Source of the DNA: Candidatus Methylobacter titanis
Lineage (GTDB): Bacteria > Pseudomonadota > Gammaproteobacteria > Methylococcales > Methylomonadaceae
Assembly: GCA_029946125.1 (NCBI GenBank)
Contig: JAQSDX010000003.1
Coordinates: 43,514 to 107,513 of the forward strand
Direction: 5' to 3'
Length of the DNA stretch: 64,000 nt
In this document: one piece after another, positions 18,058 to 27,821 of the stretch
Layout: the number at the start of each line of letters is the position of its first letter
How positions within the stretch are numbered: position 1 is the first letter of the stretch
Made by a program: the position numbers and the translations under genes
The notes under the pieces: generated by a model
Seen by the model: only the letters and a program-made list of their open reading frames with translations
What the model was told of the DNA's origin: nothing
Database searches by the model: none

Positions 18058-19124
18058 ATGTATTAACGGGCTATATCGTCAGGGAAATAGTAAAGGGCTC
18101 TTTTATTGCCATTTTATTATTATTGACCTTATTTAATTTATTTACTTTTAGCGACCAGCTAAAGGACCTGGGCAAAGGGAGCTACGGCTTAACAGAGATT
18201 TTTTATTATCTTGCCCTGACCTCGCCGACCGTTTTTTATGAATTGATGCCTGCCTCGGCATTATTAGGCAGCCTGTTTATCTTGGGTGCGATGGGTAATA
18301 ACCGCGAACTGATTGCGATGCAAGCCGCCGGCTTATCTGTTATGGGAATTATCAGAGCGGTGATGCTGGCGGGTGCTATTTTAGTTTTTATTGCCATATT
18401 GGTCGGTGAATTTGTGGCCCCGGTCACCGAACGGACAGCTCGGGTATTGAAAGTTACCGCCCAGAATGAACAGGTTGTTATGGGCGGCAATTACGGACTG
18501 TGGCTGCGCGAGGGTAAAAAATTCATTAATGTACGCAAAATACAAGATGATGGAAGCCTAGCCGACATCAGTATTTATGAACTGGACGATCAGCGCCATT
18601 TGAGACAGTCAACGCATGCAGAGAAAGCCTTTTTTCAAGGCAATAAGCAATGGAAATTAGAGCAAATCAAGCAGTCGGATATTTCAATACAGCAGGTGAC
18701 GGCAAGCAGTCAAAATGAGCAGCTATGGCAATCCTCTGTTGCCCCGGATTTATTAAAAATTGTTGTAGTCAATCCGAATAATCTGTCCATGTATGATTTG
18801 GCTATGTACATTGGCTTTTTAAAGGACAACCATCAAAAATCGCATAGTTTTGAATTGGCTTTCTGGGGGCGGGTGGTGAATCCTCTGATTGTTTTTGTGA
18901 TGTTGCTGGTGTCTGCGCCCTTTGTTATCGGCGTTAAACGCGGCGTTAACGTAGGCGGAAGGATGATGATAGGCATTGTCATTGGCATGGGATTTAATAT
19001 CGTCGATAAAATAGTCGGGCATATCGGCTTGATTTATGAGATGAATCCGCCGTTAATGGCATTTGCTCCCAGTTTGGCTGTTTTGGCGGTGGCGTTATTT
19101 GCTTTGAAACGGGTGCAGAGCTAA
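18054..19124 (+). CDS. lptG: LPS export permease LptG
   Basis: A 356-residue partner of LptF in the same ABC transporter. It opens LTGYIVREIVKGSF, has helices near residues 10-35, 60-85 and 100-120, a periplasmic jellyroll, then C-terminal helices around SAPFVIGVKRGVNVGGRMMIG, a typical LptG signature. Translation starts at GTG within the lptF stop. A dispersed palindrome follows the gene. Confidence 0.95.
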   Translation: MNVLTGYIVREIVKGSFIAILLLLTLFNLFTFSDQLKDLGKGSYGLTEIFYYLALTSPTVFYELMPASALLGSLFILGAMGNNRELIAMQAAGLSVMGIIRAVMLAGAILVFIAILVGEFVAPVTERTARVLKVTAQNEQVVMGGNYGLWLREGKKFINVRKIQDDGSLADISIYELDDQRHLRQSTHAEKAFFQGNKQWKLEQIKQSDISIQQVTASSQNEQLWQSSVAPDLLKIVVVNPNNLSMYDLAMYIGFLKDNHQKSHSFELAFWGRVVNPLIVFVMLLVSAPFVIGVKRGVNVGGRMMIGIVIGMGFNIVDKIVGHIGLIYEMNPPLMAFAPSLAVLAVALFALKRVQS

Positions 19125-19214
19125 TTCGACCCCCTGTGCACACGGCGTCAAGGGATGAAAATTAACGATACCTTGGATGCTTAAGCTTTCCGTTTTTGCA
19201 CGTCATCAAGTCCA

Positions 19215-19242
19215 TGTGGGGGCAACTTTAGTCGCCCCCACA
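19215..19242. repeat. GGGGCGACTTTAGTCGCC-family palindrome, intergenic copy
   Basis: GTGGGGGCAACTTTAGTCGCCCCCAC with one mismatched pair, 3' of lptG. Same family as 5684-5730 and the copy inside cmoB. It could also serve as the terminator of lptFG, although no T-run follows. Confidence 0.75.
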
Positions 19243-19303
19243 ATTTGCTGGGTGTTCAAATTATTTGGACTCCATTCCTTAAAGTGTGTCAAGCGAGGTT
19301 AGT

Positions 19304-19834
19304 GTGACCATTAGAAAATTTAACGATAAACAGCCTAAAATCGGCAAAGCGGTGTTTATAGACGATAGCGCTGTGGTGATCGGCGACGTTACCTTGGGTG
19401 ATGATGTCTCTATCTGGCCGACGACGGTGGTCAGAGGCGATGTTGAAACTATCGCTATCGGCGATGGCACCAATGTTCAGGACGGTTCGGTATTGCATGT
19501 ATCGCATTTTGGCAAATTTACCGACAAAGGCCATCCTTTAACCATAGGAAGGGGCGTCACTATCGGGCATAGAGCGGTTGTTCATGCCTGCACTGTGGGC
19601 GATTATTGTCTGATCGGCATAGGGGCGATTATTATGGATGATGCCGTTCTTGAAGATTATGTGATGCTGGGTGCGGGTGCGTTGGTTCCGCCGGGGAAAA
19701 AACTGGAAAGCGGCTATCTTTATGTCGGCTCGCCCGCCAAACAGGTACGGCCATTAACAGAGACCGAAAAAGAGTTTCTGGAATACTCGTCTCAACATTA
19801 CATTCATTTGAAAAATGAATATTTGAAGGTGTAG
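19304..19834 (+). CDS. Gamma-class carbonic anhydrase-like hexapeptide protein (YrdA family)
   Basis: A 176-residue left-handed beta-helix protein with hexapeptide repeats. It carries the VVRGDVETIAIGDGTNVQDGS core and the three histidines expected to bind metal (LHVSH, IGHRAVVHAC). YrdA-type members are trimeric and many lack measurable carbonic anhydrase activity, so function is uncertain. GTG at 19304 is preferred because GAGG stands five bases before it; an earlier GTG at 19286 is the alternative. Its neighbour aroE is convergent; yrdA and aroE are also close in E. coli. Confidence 0.85.
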   Translation: MTIRKFNDKQPKIGKAVFIDDSAVVIGDVTLGDDVSIWPTTVVRGDVETIAIGDGTNVQDGSVLHVSHFGKFTDKGHPLTIGRGVTIGHRAVVHACTVGDYCLIGIGAIIMDDAVLEDYVMLGAGALVPPGKKLESGYLYVGSPAKQVRPLTETEKEFLEYSSQHYIHLKNEYLKV

Positions 19835-19854
19835 GGGCGACCGGCGGGTCGCCC
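19832..19854. repeat. GGGGCGACC/GGTCGCCC hairpin between convergent genes
   Basis: GTAGGGGCGACCGGCGGGTCGCCC begins just at the carbonic anhydrase stop and ends close to the aroE stop. It starts with GTAG and forms an eight-base GC stem. A similar stem (GGGCGACC..GGTCGCCC) follows mlaC. It probably serves both as a REP-like repeat and as a terminator for the convergent pair. Confidence 0.6.
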
Positions 19855-19857
19855 ATT

Positions 19858-20691
19858 TCAAGGTTTCCGCTCTGAATTCAACAGCTCAATAACCGGCCGA
19901 GTCTTTGGACGAATGCCTCGCCAGATAAAAAAAGCCTCTGCCGCCTGTTCAACCAACATACCCAGACCATCCAGGCTTTTTAGCGTATGGTTTTCCTGTC
20001 CCCAACGCACAAAAGCGGTTGGCTCGTTGCCGTAGGCGAGATCGTAACACACACCTTCTTTAGCCAGTAAACCGGTCGGCAGTGGCGGCATGCAACCGCT
20101 TAAACTGGCGGAGGTTGCGTTTAAAATCAAGTCGAATTGCCGGTTTTTTAAGGCCTCAAAACCGCAGCCGGTGATTGAACCGCCGTTGTCAAATTCGGCG
20201 GCCAGCTTGACGGCTTTATCAACGGTACGGTTGGCGATAACAAGGGAGTGCGGGGTTTGTTCAAGAATCGGGGCTATGATGCCGCGACTGGCGCCGCCTG
20301 CACCCAGAATCAATATGCGGCTGCCCGATAAGGCGATGCCATGATTGATGGTCAAGTCGGTTACCAGGCCGATGCCGTCGGTGTTGTCGCCTAACAGAGA
20401 GCCGTCCGCCTGGAGTGCGAGCGTGTTGACGGCTTTGCTCAGTTGAGCCCGTTCGGTTTTATGGGCGACGTAGTTCCAGGCGAGTTCTTTAAGCGGTACC
20501 GTGCAATTTAGGCCTTTGCCGCCTCCAGCAAAAAAGGTGGTAACGGCGCTCTGAAATTGTTCGGCGGGAACATCTTGAGCTGTGTATTCCAGTGTTTGTC
20601 CGGTTTGTTCGGCAAAAAGCCGATGAATACGGGGTGATTTGCTGTGTTTGATGGGATGGCCAAATACAGCGTAGCGATCTAGTCGTGTCAT
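19858..20691 (-). CDS. aroE: Shikimate dehydrogenase
   Basis: A 277-residue NADPH enzyme reducing 3-dehydroshikimate in aromatic amino acid synthesis. The substrate site motif KHSKSPRIH, the catalytic Lys in NCTVPLKE, the DNTDG segment and the nucleotide loop GAGGASRG are all present. The frame is open about 106 codons further upstream, but that extension matches nothing and overlaps the neighbouring gene; ATG at 20691 starts the conserved domain and overlaps the upstream stop as ATGA. Confidence 0.95.
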   Translation of the reverse strand: MTRLDRYAVFGHPIKHSKSPRIHRLFAEQTGQTLEYTAQDVPAEQFQSAVTTFFAGGGKGLNCTVPLKELAWNYVAHKTERAQLSKAVNTLALQADGSLLGDNTDGIGLVTDLTINHGIALSGSRILILGAGGASRGIIAPILEQTPHSLVIANRTVDKAVKLAAEFDNGGSITGCGFEALKNRQFDLILNATSASLSGCMPPLPTGLLAKEGVCYDLAYGNEPTAFVRWGQENHTLKSLDGLGMLVEQAAEAFFIWRGIRPKTRPVIELLNSERKP

Positions 20692-21221
20692 GATTGTGCT
20701 TTTTTTTCCATGCGTAATTCCCAGAAAACAGTCGCCGTAACGATCAAAATAGCGATACCCAACTCTACCCAGAGAAAGTGGGCCGTATAAACGGAAACAA
20801 CCGCAGCAACGCCCAGAAAAAGTCCGACCAGACTGAAGCGCCAGCCTACGCGCAGGCCGTCGAGCATGGTTGAAAGCGACAAGATAAGCAGGATAATCAG
20901 TCCTGCATCTTCTTCGGCTATCCGTCCGGAATGATGAATGATAAAGGCACCGCCAACCACCAGCAACGATGTCGCCCAATGTATGGACTGCTCTCGCAGG
21001 ATAATCCAAACATCGTCGCTACGATGTTTGGATTGCAGCCAGCCGATAATCATCGCAAACAGGCAAAAGACAAAAACCAAAATCAGCCAGTAAAAATAGC
21101 CGTCGGCGGGGGAAAAGTCCATGATGCCAATACCGACCAGTGACAGTATCAGCAGCAAAACCAAAATGGCTTCCTCCACATGAAATCTTCTTTTTTCGGT
21201 GATTAAGATATCTTCTGACAT
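20688..21221 (-). CDS. Unknown multipass membrane protein
   Basis: A 177-residue protein with about five hydrophobic segments (roughly 17-35, 42-60, 82-95, 105-120 and 128-165), a charged N-terminus and a short C-terminal basic tail. No family was recognised. It overlaps aroE by four bases (ATGA) and follows hemB by about 45 bases, so the three probably form one transcript. Conserved co-occurrence with aroE or hemB would be the only clue to its role; none is visible in the sequence. Confidence 0.75.
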   Translation of the reverse strand: MSEDILITEKRRFHVEEAILVLLLILSLVGIGIMDFSPADGYFYWLILVFVFCLFAMIIGWLQSKHRSDDVWIILREQSIHWATSLLVVGGAFIIHHSGRIAEEDAGLIILLILSLSTMLDGLRVGWRFSLVGLFLGVAAVVSVYTAHFLWVELGIAILIVTATVFWELRMEKKAQS

Positions 21222-21267
21222 GAAACAGGCTCCGCTTTAATGTTAGATTAATAATTATGCGTTCAAA

Positions 21268-22305
<1,038 letters not shown>

Positions 22306-22411
22306 TTAAATTTCTATGGAGATTCTAAGCACAAAAGATTTATTGTATCAGGGAACACCGCTCTGATATTTAAACAGTAAACATATTCGTTAGTTTGATT
22401 TTGAGGGTTTT

Positions 22412-23056
22412 ATGAAAGCTAAGCAAGTTTCAATAGTGGGTTTACTCGTGGCATTACTCGGTTTAATGCCTGTTACTAACGTGATCGCGGCTGACTTGTT
22501 ACCGCCGCAACAGGCGATCAACGTAGCTTCGATGCAATTGCAGGAAAGGATGCAGGATAAGTCGTTTACCACCGATTTTGCCAAGATTACAGAATTCGTT
22601 AACAAGGCCATTTATCCGCATACCGATTTTGACAGGATTGCGGCATTAGTACTCGGAAAGCTCTGGAAAACCGCGACTAATGACGAACGTGAACGTTTTA
22701 AACATGAATTCCAAACGCTGTTGGTAAGAACCTATTCCCGTGCTTTTGTGGAGTTTAAGGATTGGTCTGTTCGTTTCCTGCCTCTTGACATGGAAGGTGA
22801 CGCAACAAAAGTTATTGTAAAAACAGAAGTGTTGCAGCCCGGTATACAACCTATCGGCGTTAATTACCGGATGCTGCTAAGCAACGGCGAATGGAAAGCC
22901 TACGATATTATGATTGAAGGCGTGAGTCTGGTAACTAACTATCGCACCACCTTCACCAATGAAGTTCAAAGCAAAGGTTCATTAAACGCCGTTATTGATA
23001 GCCTGGCTAAGCGTAATACTGAAGCATTGGCGGTAAGATCTAAAGCAAGATCCTGA
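22412..23056 (+). CDS. MlaC/Ttg2D-type periplasmic phospholipid carrier
   Basis: A 214-residue protein with a clear signal peptide, cleaved probably after NVIA (about residue 27). The mature part is the MlaC fold: the family's YPHTDFDRIAALVLGKLWKTAT segment near residue 70, then FKHEFQTLLVRTYSRAF and the C-terminal YDIMIEGVSLVTNYR. Such proteins shuttle phospholipids between the outer membrane and the MlaFEDB transporter. No mlaFEDB neighbour is present, so it is an orphan copy here. It ends at a strong hairpin. Confidence 0.88.
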   Translation: MKAKQVSIVGLLVALLGLMPVTNVIAADLLPPQQAINVASMQLQERMQDKSFTTDFAKITEFVNKAIYPHTDFDRIAALVLGKLWKTATNDERERFKHEFQTLLVRTYSRAFVEFKDWSVRFLPLDMEGDATKVIVKTEVLQPGIQPIGVNYRMLLSNGEWKAYDIMIEGVSLVTNYRTTFTNEVQSKGSLNAVIDSLAKRNTEALAVRSKARS

Positions 23057-23081
23057 CTTTAATAGGAAGTTTGCCCTTCGT

Positions 23082-23107
23082 AAGGGCGACCAACCGGTCG
23101 CCCTTTT
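23082..23107 (+). terminator. Probable terminator after the mlaC-like gene
   Basis: AAGGGCGACC / GGTCGCCCTT is a perfect ten-base stem with loop AACC, followed by a short TTCATT run. It lies 26 bases after the stop codon. Confidence 0.65.
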
Positions 23108-23191
23108 CATTCTCTAGTTATTCCGTCCTGTGCGATTTTCTTGTTAAATTCATGTTTCAATCCACACCCAACCGCATCCGTCGAATGACAC

Positions 23192-23241
23192 CCGCCGACG
23201 GCTAGAGGTCGGCGGATTGTTCCTCTCCGTAAATGAAGAGG
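23192..23241. other. Structured intergenic segment with two consecutive hairpins upstream of cmoA
   Basis: CCGCCGAC / GTCGGCGG forms an eight-base stem at 23192-23215, followed six bases later by CCTCT / AGAGG at 23222-23241. They stand in the 275-base mlaC-cmoA gap. Their compact arrangement resembles the ends of IS200/IS605-type elements or a structured leader, but no family was identified. Confidence 0.45.
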
Positions 23242-23331
23242 CTACCAAAAAAGATAACGATGCGGGTGTATCGTTGTCAAATTCACATAATCCCCCTGAA
23301 GAGGGAGGTTTCAGACCAGCAAGGAAATTTG

Positions 23332-24063
23332 ATGAATTCCCTCAAAGACTCCATCTATGCCAGTCCGGTTGGCGAAGTCGGCGCTTTTAAGTTTGACGAA
23401 ACAGTAGCCAGTGTTTTCCCGGATATGATCCAGCGATCCGTTCCCGGTTATAACGCCATTATTTCCGCGATAGGTCTTTTGGCTGGACGTTTTGCTCGCG
23501 AACATAGTGTTTGTTACGACCTGGGCTGCTCTTTGGGTGCGGCGACCTTATCGATGCGCCATCAGATTGAAGCTAAAGATTGCCGCATCATAGCTGTCGA
23601 TAATTCTCCGGCGATGGTGACTGGCTTTCAGCAAGCATTGCAAAAAGATCAGGCCACGGTTGCAGTCGATGTCGTGTGTGCCGATATTCGAGAGCTTGCG
23701 ATAGAAAATGCCTCGGTGGTCGTCTTAAACTTTACCTTGCAGTTTATTCCGCTTGAAGATCGGCTCGATTTTTTGCAAAAAATCTACCGGGGACTATTGC
23801 CTGGCGGCATATTAATCTTGTCGGAAAAACTCAAATTCGATGATGATAGACAGCAGGAATTGCAGACGCAAATGCATCACGCCTTTAAAAAAGCGCAAGG
23901 TTACAGCGACCTGGAAATCAGCCGGAAACGCACCGCGCTGGAAAATGTGCTGATTGCTGAGACCTGTATTCAGCATCAAAACCGCTTGCTCCAAGTCGGA
24001 TTCAGCAGTGCCGAAGTCTGGTTCCAATATTTCAATTTTGCCTCAATGATTGCCTTGAAATGA
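23332..24063 (+). CDS. cmoA: Carboxy-S-adenosyl-L-methionine synthase CmoA
   Basis: A 243-residue enzyme making carboxy-SAM from SAM and prephenate. The family N-terminus (FDETVASVFPDMIQRSVPGY) and the SAM loop DLGCSLGAATLSM are present. ATG at 23332 with AAGGA six bases upstream gives the normal length; the frame stays open upstream but through non-conserved sequence. The stop overlaps cmoB as ATGA, so the two enzymes of the tRNA uridine-34 oxyacetyl pathway are coupled. Confidence 0.95.
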   Translation: MNSLKDSIYASPVGEVGAFKFDETVASVFPDMIQRSVPGYNAIISAIGLLAGRFAREHSVCYDLGCSLGAATLSMRHQIEAKDCRIIAVDNSPAMVTGFQQALQKDQATVAVDVVCADIRELAIENASVVVLNFTLQFIPLEDRLDFLQKIYRGLLPGGILILSEKLKFDDDRQQELQTQMHHAFKKAQGYSDLEISRKRTALENVLIAETCIQHQNRLLQVGFSSAEVWFQYFNFASMIALK

Positions 24064-25067
24064 TCGACTACCAACCCTTATATAATGCGCTGATCGACGC
24101 CAAGGCCGAAGCCTGGGCAAAAATACTGCCGCAACAGCTTGAACAGAGCCTTGATCAAAGTAAACATGGCGATTTGGCGCAGTGGCAGGCTTTAGTCGAT
24201 AGCGTGCCGCACATACCGACCGCACATCGAGTGCTTGATGCCGATGCGGTGCAAATAGGCCGTTCGGATGAACTGCCGGACGAGTATTGTGGGGGCGACT
24301 TTAGTCACCCTGGGCGACTAAAGTCGCCCCTACAAAGCCAGTTAAAAGCCCTGCGTCCCTGGCGTAAAGGCCCTTACAACCTCTTCGGCATCGATATAGA
24401 CACCGAATGGCGTTCGGACTGGAAGTGGGATCGGCTAAAAGACCATATCGCGCCGTTAGAGCATCGTTTGGTGCTGGATGTCGGTTGCGGCAACGGCTAC
24501 CACTGCTGGCGTATGCTGGGAGCCGGAGCAAAAATGGTGGTCGGCATCGACCCCATGCTGCTCAATGTGATGCAATTTCATCTGGTTAGAAAATTGTATG
24601 GCGAAGCGCCGGTCTACGTCTTGCCCATGGGCATAGAAGAACTGCCTTATGGTTTGAAGGCATTTGACACGGTATTTTCGATGGGGGTGCTCTACCATCG
24701 CCGATCGCCTATCGATCATCTGCTGGAATTAAGAGACTGCCTGAAACCCGGCGGCGAACTGGTATTGGAAACTCTGATTATCGACGGTGGATTAGGCCAA
24801 GTATTGTTGCCGGAAGACCGTTATGCCAGAATGCGCAACGTCTGGTTCCTGCCCAGCTGCGACACTCTTATCAGCTGGTTAAAACGCTGCGGCTTTAAAA
24901 ATATCCGCCTGATTGATGTCAGCGTAACCCGTATTGAAGAGCAGCGGACTACGGAATGGATGACTTTTCATTCGCTGAAAGATTTTTTGGATGCCGATAA
25001 TCCGCAATTGACTTGCGAAGGCTTGCCGGCTCCGAAGCGCGCTATGGTTATTGCCAATGCGGCGTAG
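24060..25067 (+). CDS. cmoB: tRNA U34 carboxymethyltransferase CmoB
   Basis: A 335-residue enzyme transferring the carboxymethyl group of carboxy-SAM to 5-hydroxyuridine-34 in tRNA. The core PWRKGPYNLFGIDIDTEWRS segment, SAM loop DVGCGNGYHCWRM and FDTVFSMGVLYHRRSP block are present. It is about 12 residues longer than the E. coli protein. Residues about 76-92 (YCGGDFSHPGRLKSPLQ) are encoded by a GGGGCGACT palindrome that is otherwise intergenic, lying just before the PWRKGP motif. Confidence 0.95.
   Translation: MIDYQPLYNALIDAKAEAWAKILPQQLEQSLDQSKHGDLAQWQALVDSVPHIPTAHRVLDADAVQIGRSDELPDEYCGGDFSHPGRLKSPLQSQLKALRPWRKGPYNLFGIDIDTEWRSDWKWDRLKDHIAPLEHRLVLDVGCGNGYHCWRMLGAGAKMVVGIDPMLLNVMQFHLVRKLYGEAPVYVLPMGIEELPYGLKAFDTVFSMGVLYHRRSPIDHLLELRDCLKPGGELVLETLIIDGGLGQVLLPEDRYARMRNVWFLPSCDTLISWLKRCGFKNIRLIDVSVTRIEEQRTTEWMTFHSLKDFLDADNPQLTCEGLPAPKRAMVIANAA
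24287..24335. repeat. GGGGCGACTTTAGTCGCC-family element inside the cmoB reading frame
   Basis: About 49 bp bounded by TTGTGGGGGCGACT and AGTCGCCCCTACAA, with an inner GGGCGACTAAAGTCGCCC hairpin. It has the same outer-plus-inner palindrome layout as the intergenic copy at 5684-5730. It adds codons 76-92 of cmoB without a stop or frameshift. Confidence 0.85.
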
Positions 25068-25077
25068 AATCAGGGGT

Positions 25078-25120
25078 GGAGTGCAGGCTTCGCCTGCCTT
25101 GCAAGCGAAGCCTGCACTCC
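25078..25120. repeat. Perfect 16-base-pair palindrome between convergent cmoB and ubiC
   Basis: GGAGTGCAGGCTTCGC at 25078-25093 pairs exactly with GCGAAGCCTGCACTCC at 25105-25120, loop 11 bases. It lies in the 64-base gap between two convergent stops and could terminate both transcripts, although T-runs are lacking. Long perfect stems of this kind are also typical of dispersed REP-like repeats. Confidence 0.7.
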
Positions 25121-25131
25121 GGGTTGCGGAA

Positions 25132-25695
25132 CTAAAAAATCGCCAAAACCCCCGGCAGAAAAAACTCACTCACCAGCATTTGCCGATGCGCAATCGCATA
25201 GACGGTTCTTCTGCCCCATATCGACTGGTTGATATGGCCTTCAGCTAGCGCCGACTGTGTCCAGGCCGGTGAGTCAATCAAAGTGACATCCATTTCGATG
25301 CGTTCCAGCTTGGGATAGGAAAAAATCACTTCCCCCAGCGGCCGACTGCCGAGATGTGCCAGGTTGCTTTTAGCCACTTTGATGGTTTTTGCCGGGATGA
25401 TGGTTCTGGCTAGAATCAGCGGCTTGCCGTCGGCATGCAGTAAAACTTCACGGATCAGGCTGTACTTACTTTCGTGCAATTTAAGCAGTCTGCGTTCGCT
25501 TAAGAACGGTGTGTTCCATTGTCGCAGCAGGATTTTAACGCTAATCGCATCGCCGTAATAATCACGCAGACGCTGAGTCAGCGACCCCGGTTCATAGACC
25601 CATGACTGCACGTTTTCCGGCAGGGTGTGACGGATGCCTGGCCGGTTTTCAAGCCATAAGGGTTCCCGGTTAAATAAAAAGCTTTTGCTGGCCAA
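25132..25695 (-). CDS. ubiC: Chorismate-pyruvate lyase
   Basis: A 187-residue lyase giving 4-hydroxybenzoate, the ring precursor of ubiquinone. UbiC hallmarks are present: GSLTQRLR near residue 38, WNTPFLSERRLLKL, the basic IWGRRTVYAIAHRQMLV block and the terminal SEFFLP. Its start lies a few bases after the recG stop, placing it last in the rpoZ-spoT-ridA-recG-ubiC run. The match is by pattern and is good, though the family is divergent. Confidence 0.87.
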   Translation of the reverse strand: MASKSFLFNREPLWLENRPGIRHTLPENVQSWVYEPGSLTQRLRDYYGDAISVKILLRQWNTPFLSERRLLKLHESKYSLIREVLLHADGKPLILARTIIPAKTIKVAKSNLAHLGSRPLGEVIFSYPKLERIEMDVTLIDSPAWTQSALAEGHINQSIWGRRTVYAIAHRQMLVSEFFLPGVLAIF

Positions 25696-25701
25696 TGTAG
25701 T

Positions 25702-27798
25702 TTATACCTCGGAATATTCGGTGGATGTGCCCAACCAGCGATCACACAAAGGTTGTATGGCCTGGGGCGAGTGAGCAAAAAAGCTGTCGCCAGCCTGCTG
25801 AACAATATCCAGCACATCGGTATCTCTGGCTAAGTCGGCAATCTTAAAATGCATTTGCCCGGTCTGCCGGGTACCCATAACTTCGCCGGGACCGCGCAAC
25901 TCAAGATCTTTTTCGGCAATCACAAAACCGTCGTTACTGTCCCGTAAAACCCCCAGACGATGGCGGGCGGTATCGGACAATGGCGCTTGATACATCAGCA
26001 GGCAATAACTGTTGTCATTGCCGCGACCGACCCGGCCGCGCAATTGATGCAGCTGCGACAAACCGAGGCGTTCCGGGTTTTCGATGATCATTAATCCGGC
26101 ATTGGGTACGTCGACGCCGACTTCAATAACGGTGGTGGCGACCAGTAAATCAAGTTGGTGATTTTTAAAGGCCTGCATGACGGCATCTTTTTCGGCCGAC
26201 TTCATGCGCCCGTGTATCAGTGCAATGCGCACATTCGGCAAGGCTTCAGTCAGACGTTCAGCGGTTTTTTCTGCCGCTTCGCATTGTAAAACTTCCGACT
26301 CTTCAATCAGCGTGCATACCCAGTAGACCTGTTTTTTTTTCTCGACCCAGCCGTTAATCCGGTCGATCACGTCGTCGCGTCGCTCAGCGGGAATCACGCT
26401 GGTGACGATCGGTTTTCTGCCCGGCGGCAGCTCATCGATAATCGATATATCCAAGTCGGAATATTGCAGCATGGCCAGTGTGCGCGGAATCGGCGTGGCG
26501 GTCATCACTAATTGGTGCGGCCTGATATCGCCCTGTTGGCCTTTTTCCCTTAGCGCCAGCCGCTGGTGTACGCCGAAGCGGTGTTGTTCATCAATAATAA
26601 TCAGGCCGAGGCGATGAAAGTTTACGCTGTCCTGAAACAAGGCATGAGTGCCGATGATGATTCCGATGGTACCGTCTTCCAGTGCTTCTAAAACGGCTTT
26701 CCTGGCGTTGCCTTTAAGTTGTCCGGTTAAGTAGGCTACCTGAGTCTGAAAGCCTTCAAACCAGATGCTGAAGTTGCGCTTATGCTGTTCGGCCAGTAAC
26801 TCGGTCGGAGCCATTACCGCAACCTGATAGCCTGCGGTTAATGCCAGCAATGCTGCGTAGGCGGAGACCACGGTTTTACCCGAGCCGACATCGCCCTGTA
26901 CCAGACGCATCATCGGATGTTGTGATTGGCAATCGGCTTCAATTTCTGCAATCACCCGTTGCTGCGCGGCGGTCAGTTTAAACGGCAGCGAGCGGATGAA
27001 GTGGTCGGTGGCGATTTTGCCGGTCGCAGTTTCTGAAAATGAGGGCGCTTGCCAGGCTTTGGATTTATTCCGAGTGATTCTCAGACTTAAGTAATGCGCC
27101 AGCAATTCTTCAAAGGCCAGCCGTTTTAGCGCAGGTACGCTGCCGTTTTGCAAAGCTTCAATCGACACTGACTCGTCCGGCGCATGTAGGGTCTGGATTG
27201 CCTCGGCGAGGGTAGGATAATGATATTGCGTTAGGATCGACTCGGGTATCCAGTCGGTCAGCAGTTCGGGAAACTGCTTGCACAACTCTAAAGCCTGTTT
27301 GACCACCTTGCGTATGACATTCTGGCTGAGACCTTCGGTCAACGGATAAACGGGGGTCAAGCGGGTTTCGGTAATGCAATCGTTTGGATTGCCGATGATT
27401 TTGTATTCGGGATGAACCATTTCCAGCCCGGCATAGCCATAACGCACTTCGGCAAAACAGCTGATCGTTGTGCCGGGTTTCAACGTGTTGTGCTGGCTGG
27501 CGCTAAAATGGAAAAACTTCAGGTTGATAAAGCCGGTAGGGTCGCTGATTCGGCAGATCAGGCTTTTTCGGCCTCGGGGCGAAACGTCGATAAACTCAAC
27601 GGTGCCGCTGATCAACGCGGTCATGCCGGGTCTTAGCGAGCCGATCGGATAAACATGGGTTCGATCTTCGTAACGCAGGGGCAGGTGAAAAATCAAATCC
27701 TGAATAACGCAAAGGCCGAGTTTTTGCAATCGGTTTGCGGTTTGAGTCCCTATCCCAGTTAATAGGGCGACGGGTTGATTCAGGATATGAGGGGTCAT
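25702..27798 (-). CDS. recG: ATP-dependent DNA helicase RecG
   Basis: A 698-residue SF2 helicase that remodels stalled forks and Holliday junctions. The N-terminal wedge/OB domain (about 1-170) is followed by helicase motifs: Walker A GDVGSGKT, motif II IIDEQHRFGV, the MTATPIPRTL segment, and the C-terminal QLRGRVGRG motif VI. Length is standard. Neighbouring spoT and rpoZ reflect the conserved gammaproteobacterial order. Confidence 0.97.
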   Translation of the reverse strand: MTPHILNQPVALLTGIGTQTANRLQKLGLCVIQDLIFHLPLRYEDRTHVYPIGSLRPGMTALISGTVEFIDVSPRGRKSLICRISDPTGFINLKFFHFSASQHNTLKPGTTISCFAEVRYGYAGLEMVHPEYKIIGNPNDCITETRLTPVYPLTEGLSQNVIRKVVKQALELCKQFPELLTDWIPESILTQYHYPTLAEAIQTLHAPDESVSIEALQNGSVPALKRLAFEELLAHYLSLRITRNKSKAWQAPSFSETATGKIATDHFIRSLPFKLTAAQQRVIAEIEADCQSQHPMMRLVQGDVGSGKTVVSAYAALLALTAGYQVAVMAPTELLAEQHKRNFSIWFEGFQTQVAYLTGQLKGNARKAVLEALEDGTIGIIIGTHALFQDSVNFHRLGLIIIDEQHRFGVHQRLALREKGQQGDIRPHQLVMTATPIPRTLAMLQYSDLDISIIDELPPGRKPIVTSVIPAERRDDVIDRINGWVEKKKQVYWVCTLIEESEVLQCEAAEKTAERLTEALPNVRIALIHGRMKSAEKDAVMQAFKNHQLDLLVATTVIEVGVDVPNAGLMIIENPERLGLSQLHQLRGRVGRGNDNSYCLLMYQAPLSDTARHRLGVLRDSNDGFVIAEKDLELRGPGEVMGTRQTGQMHFKIADLARDTDVLDIVQQAGDSFFAHSPQAIQPLCDRWLGTSTEYSEV

Positions 27799-27821
27799 TA
27801 GCGGGCTGTATTAGCCGACAA

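Noticed and set aside
20692..21009. Upstream extension of the aroE frame by about 106 codons
   Set aside because: The extension is Arg/Cys-rich, overlaps the membrane-protein gene in another frame, and the conserved AroE domain begins at 20691.
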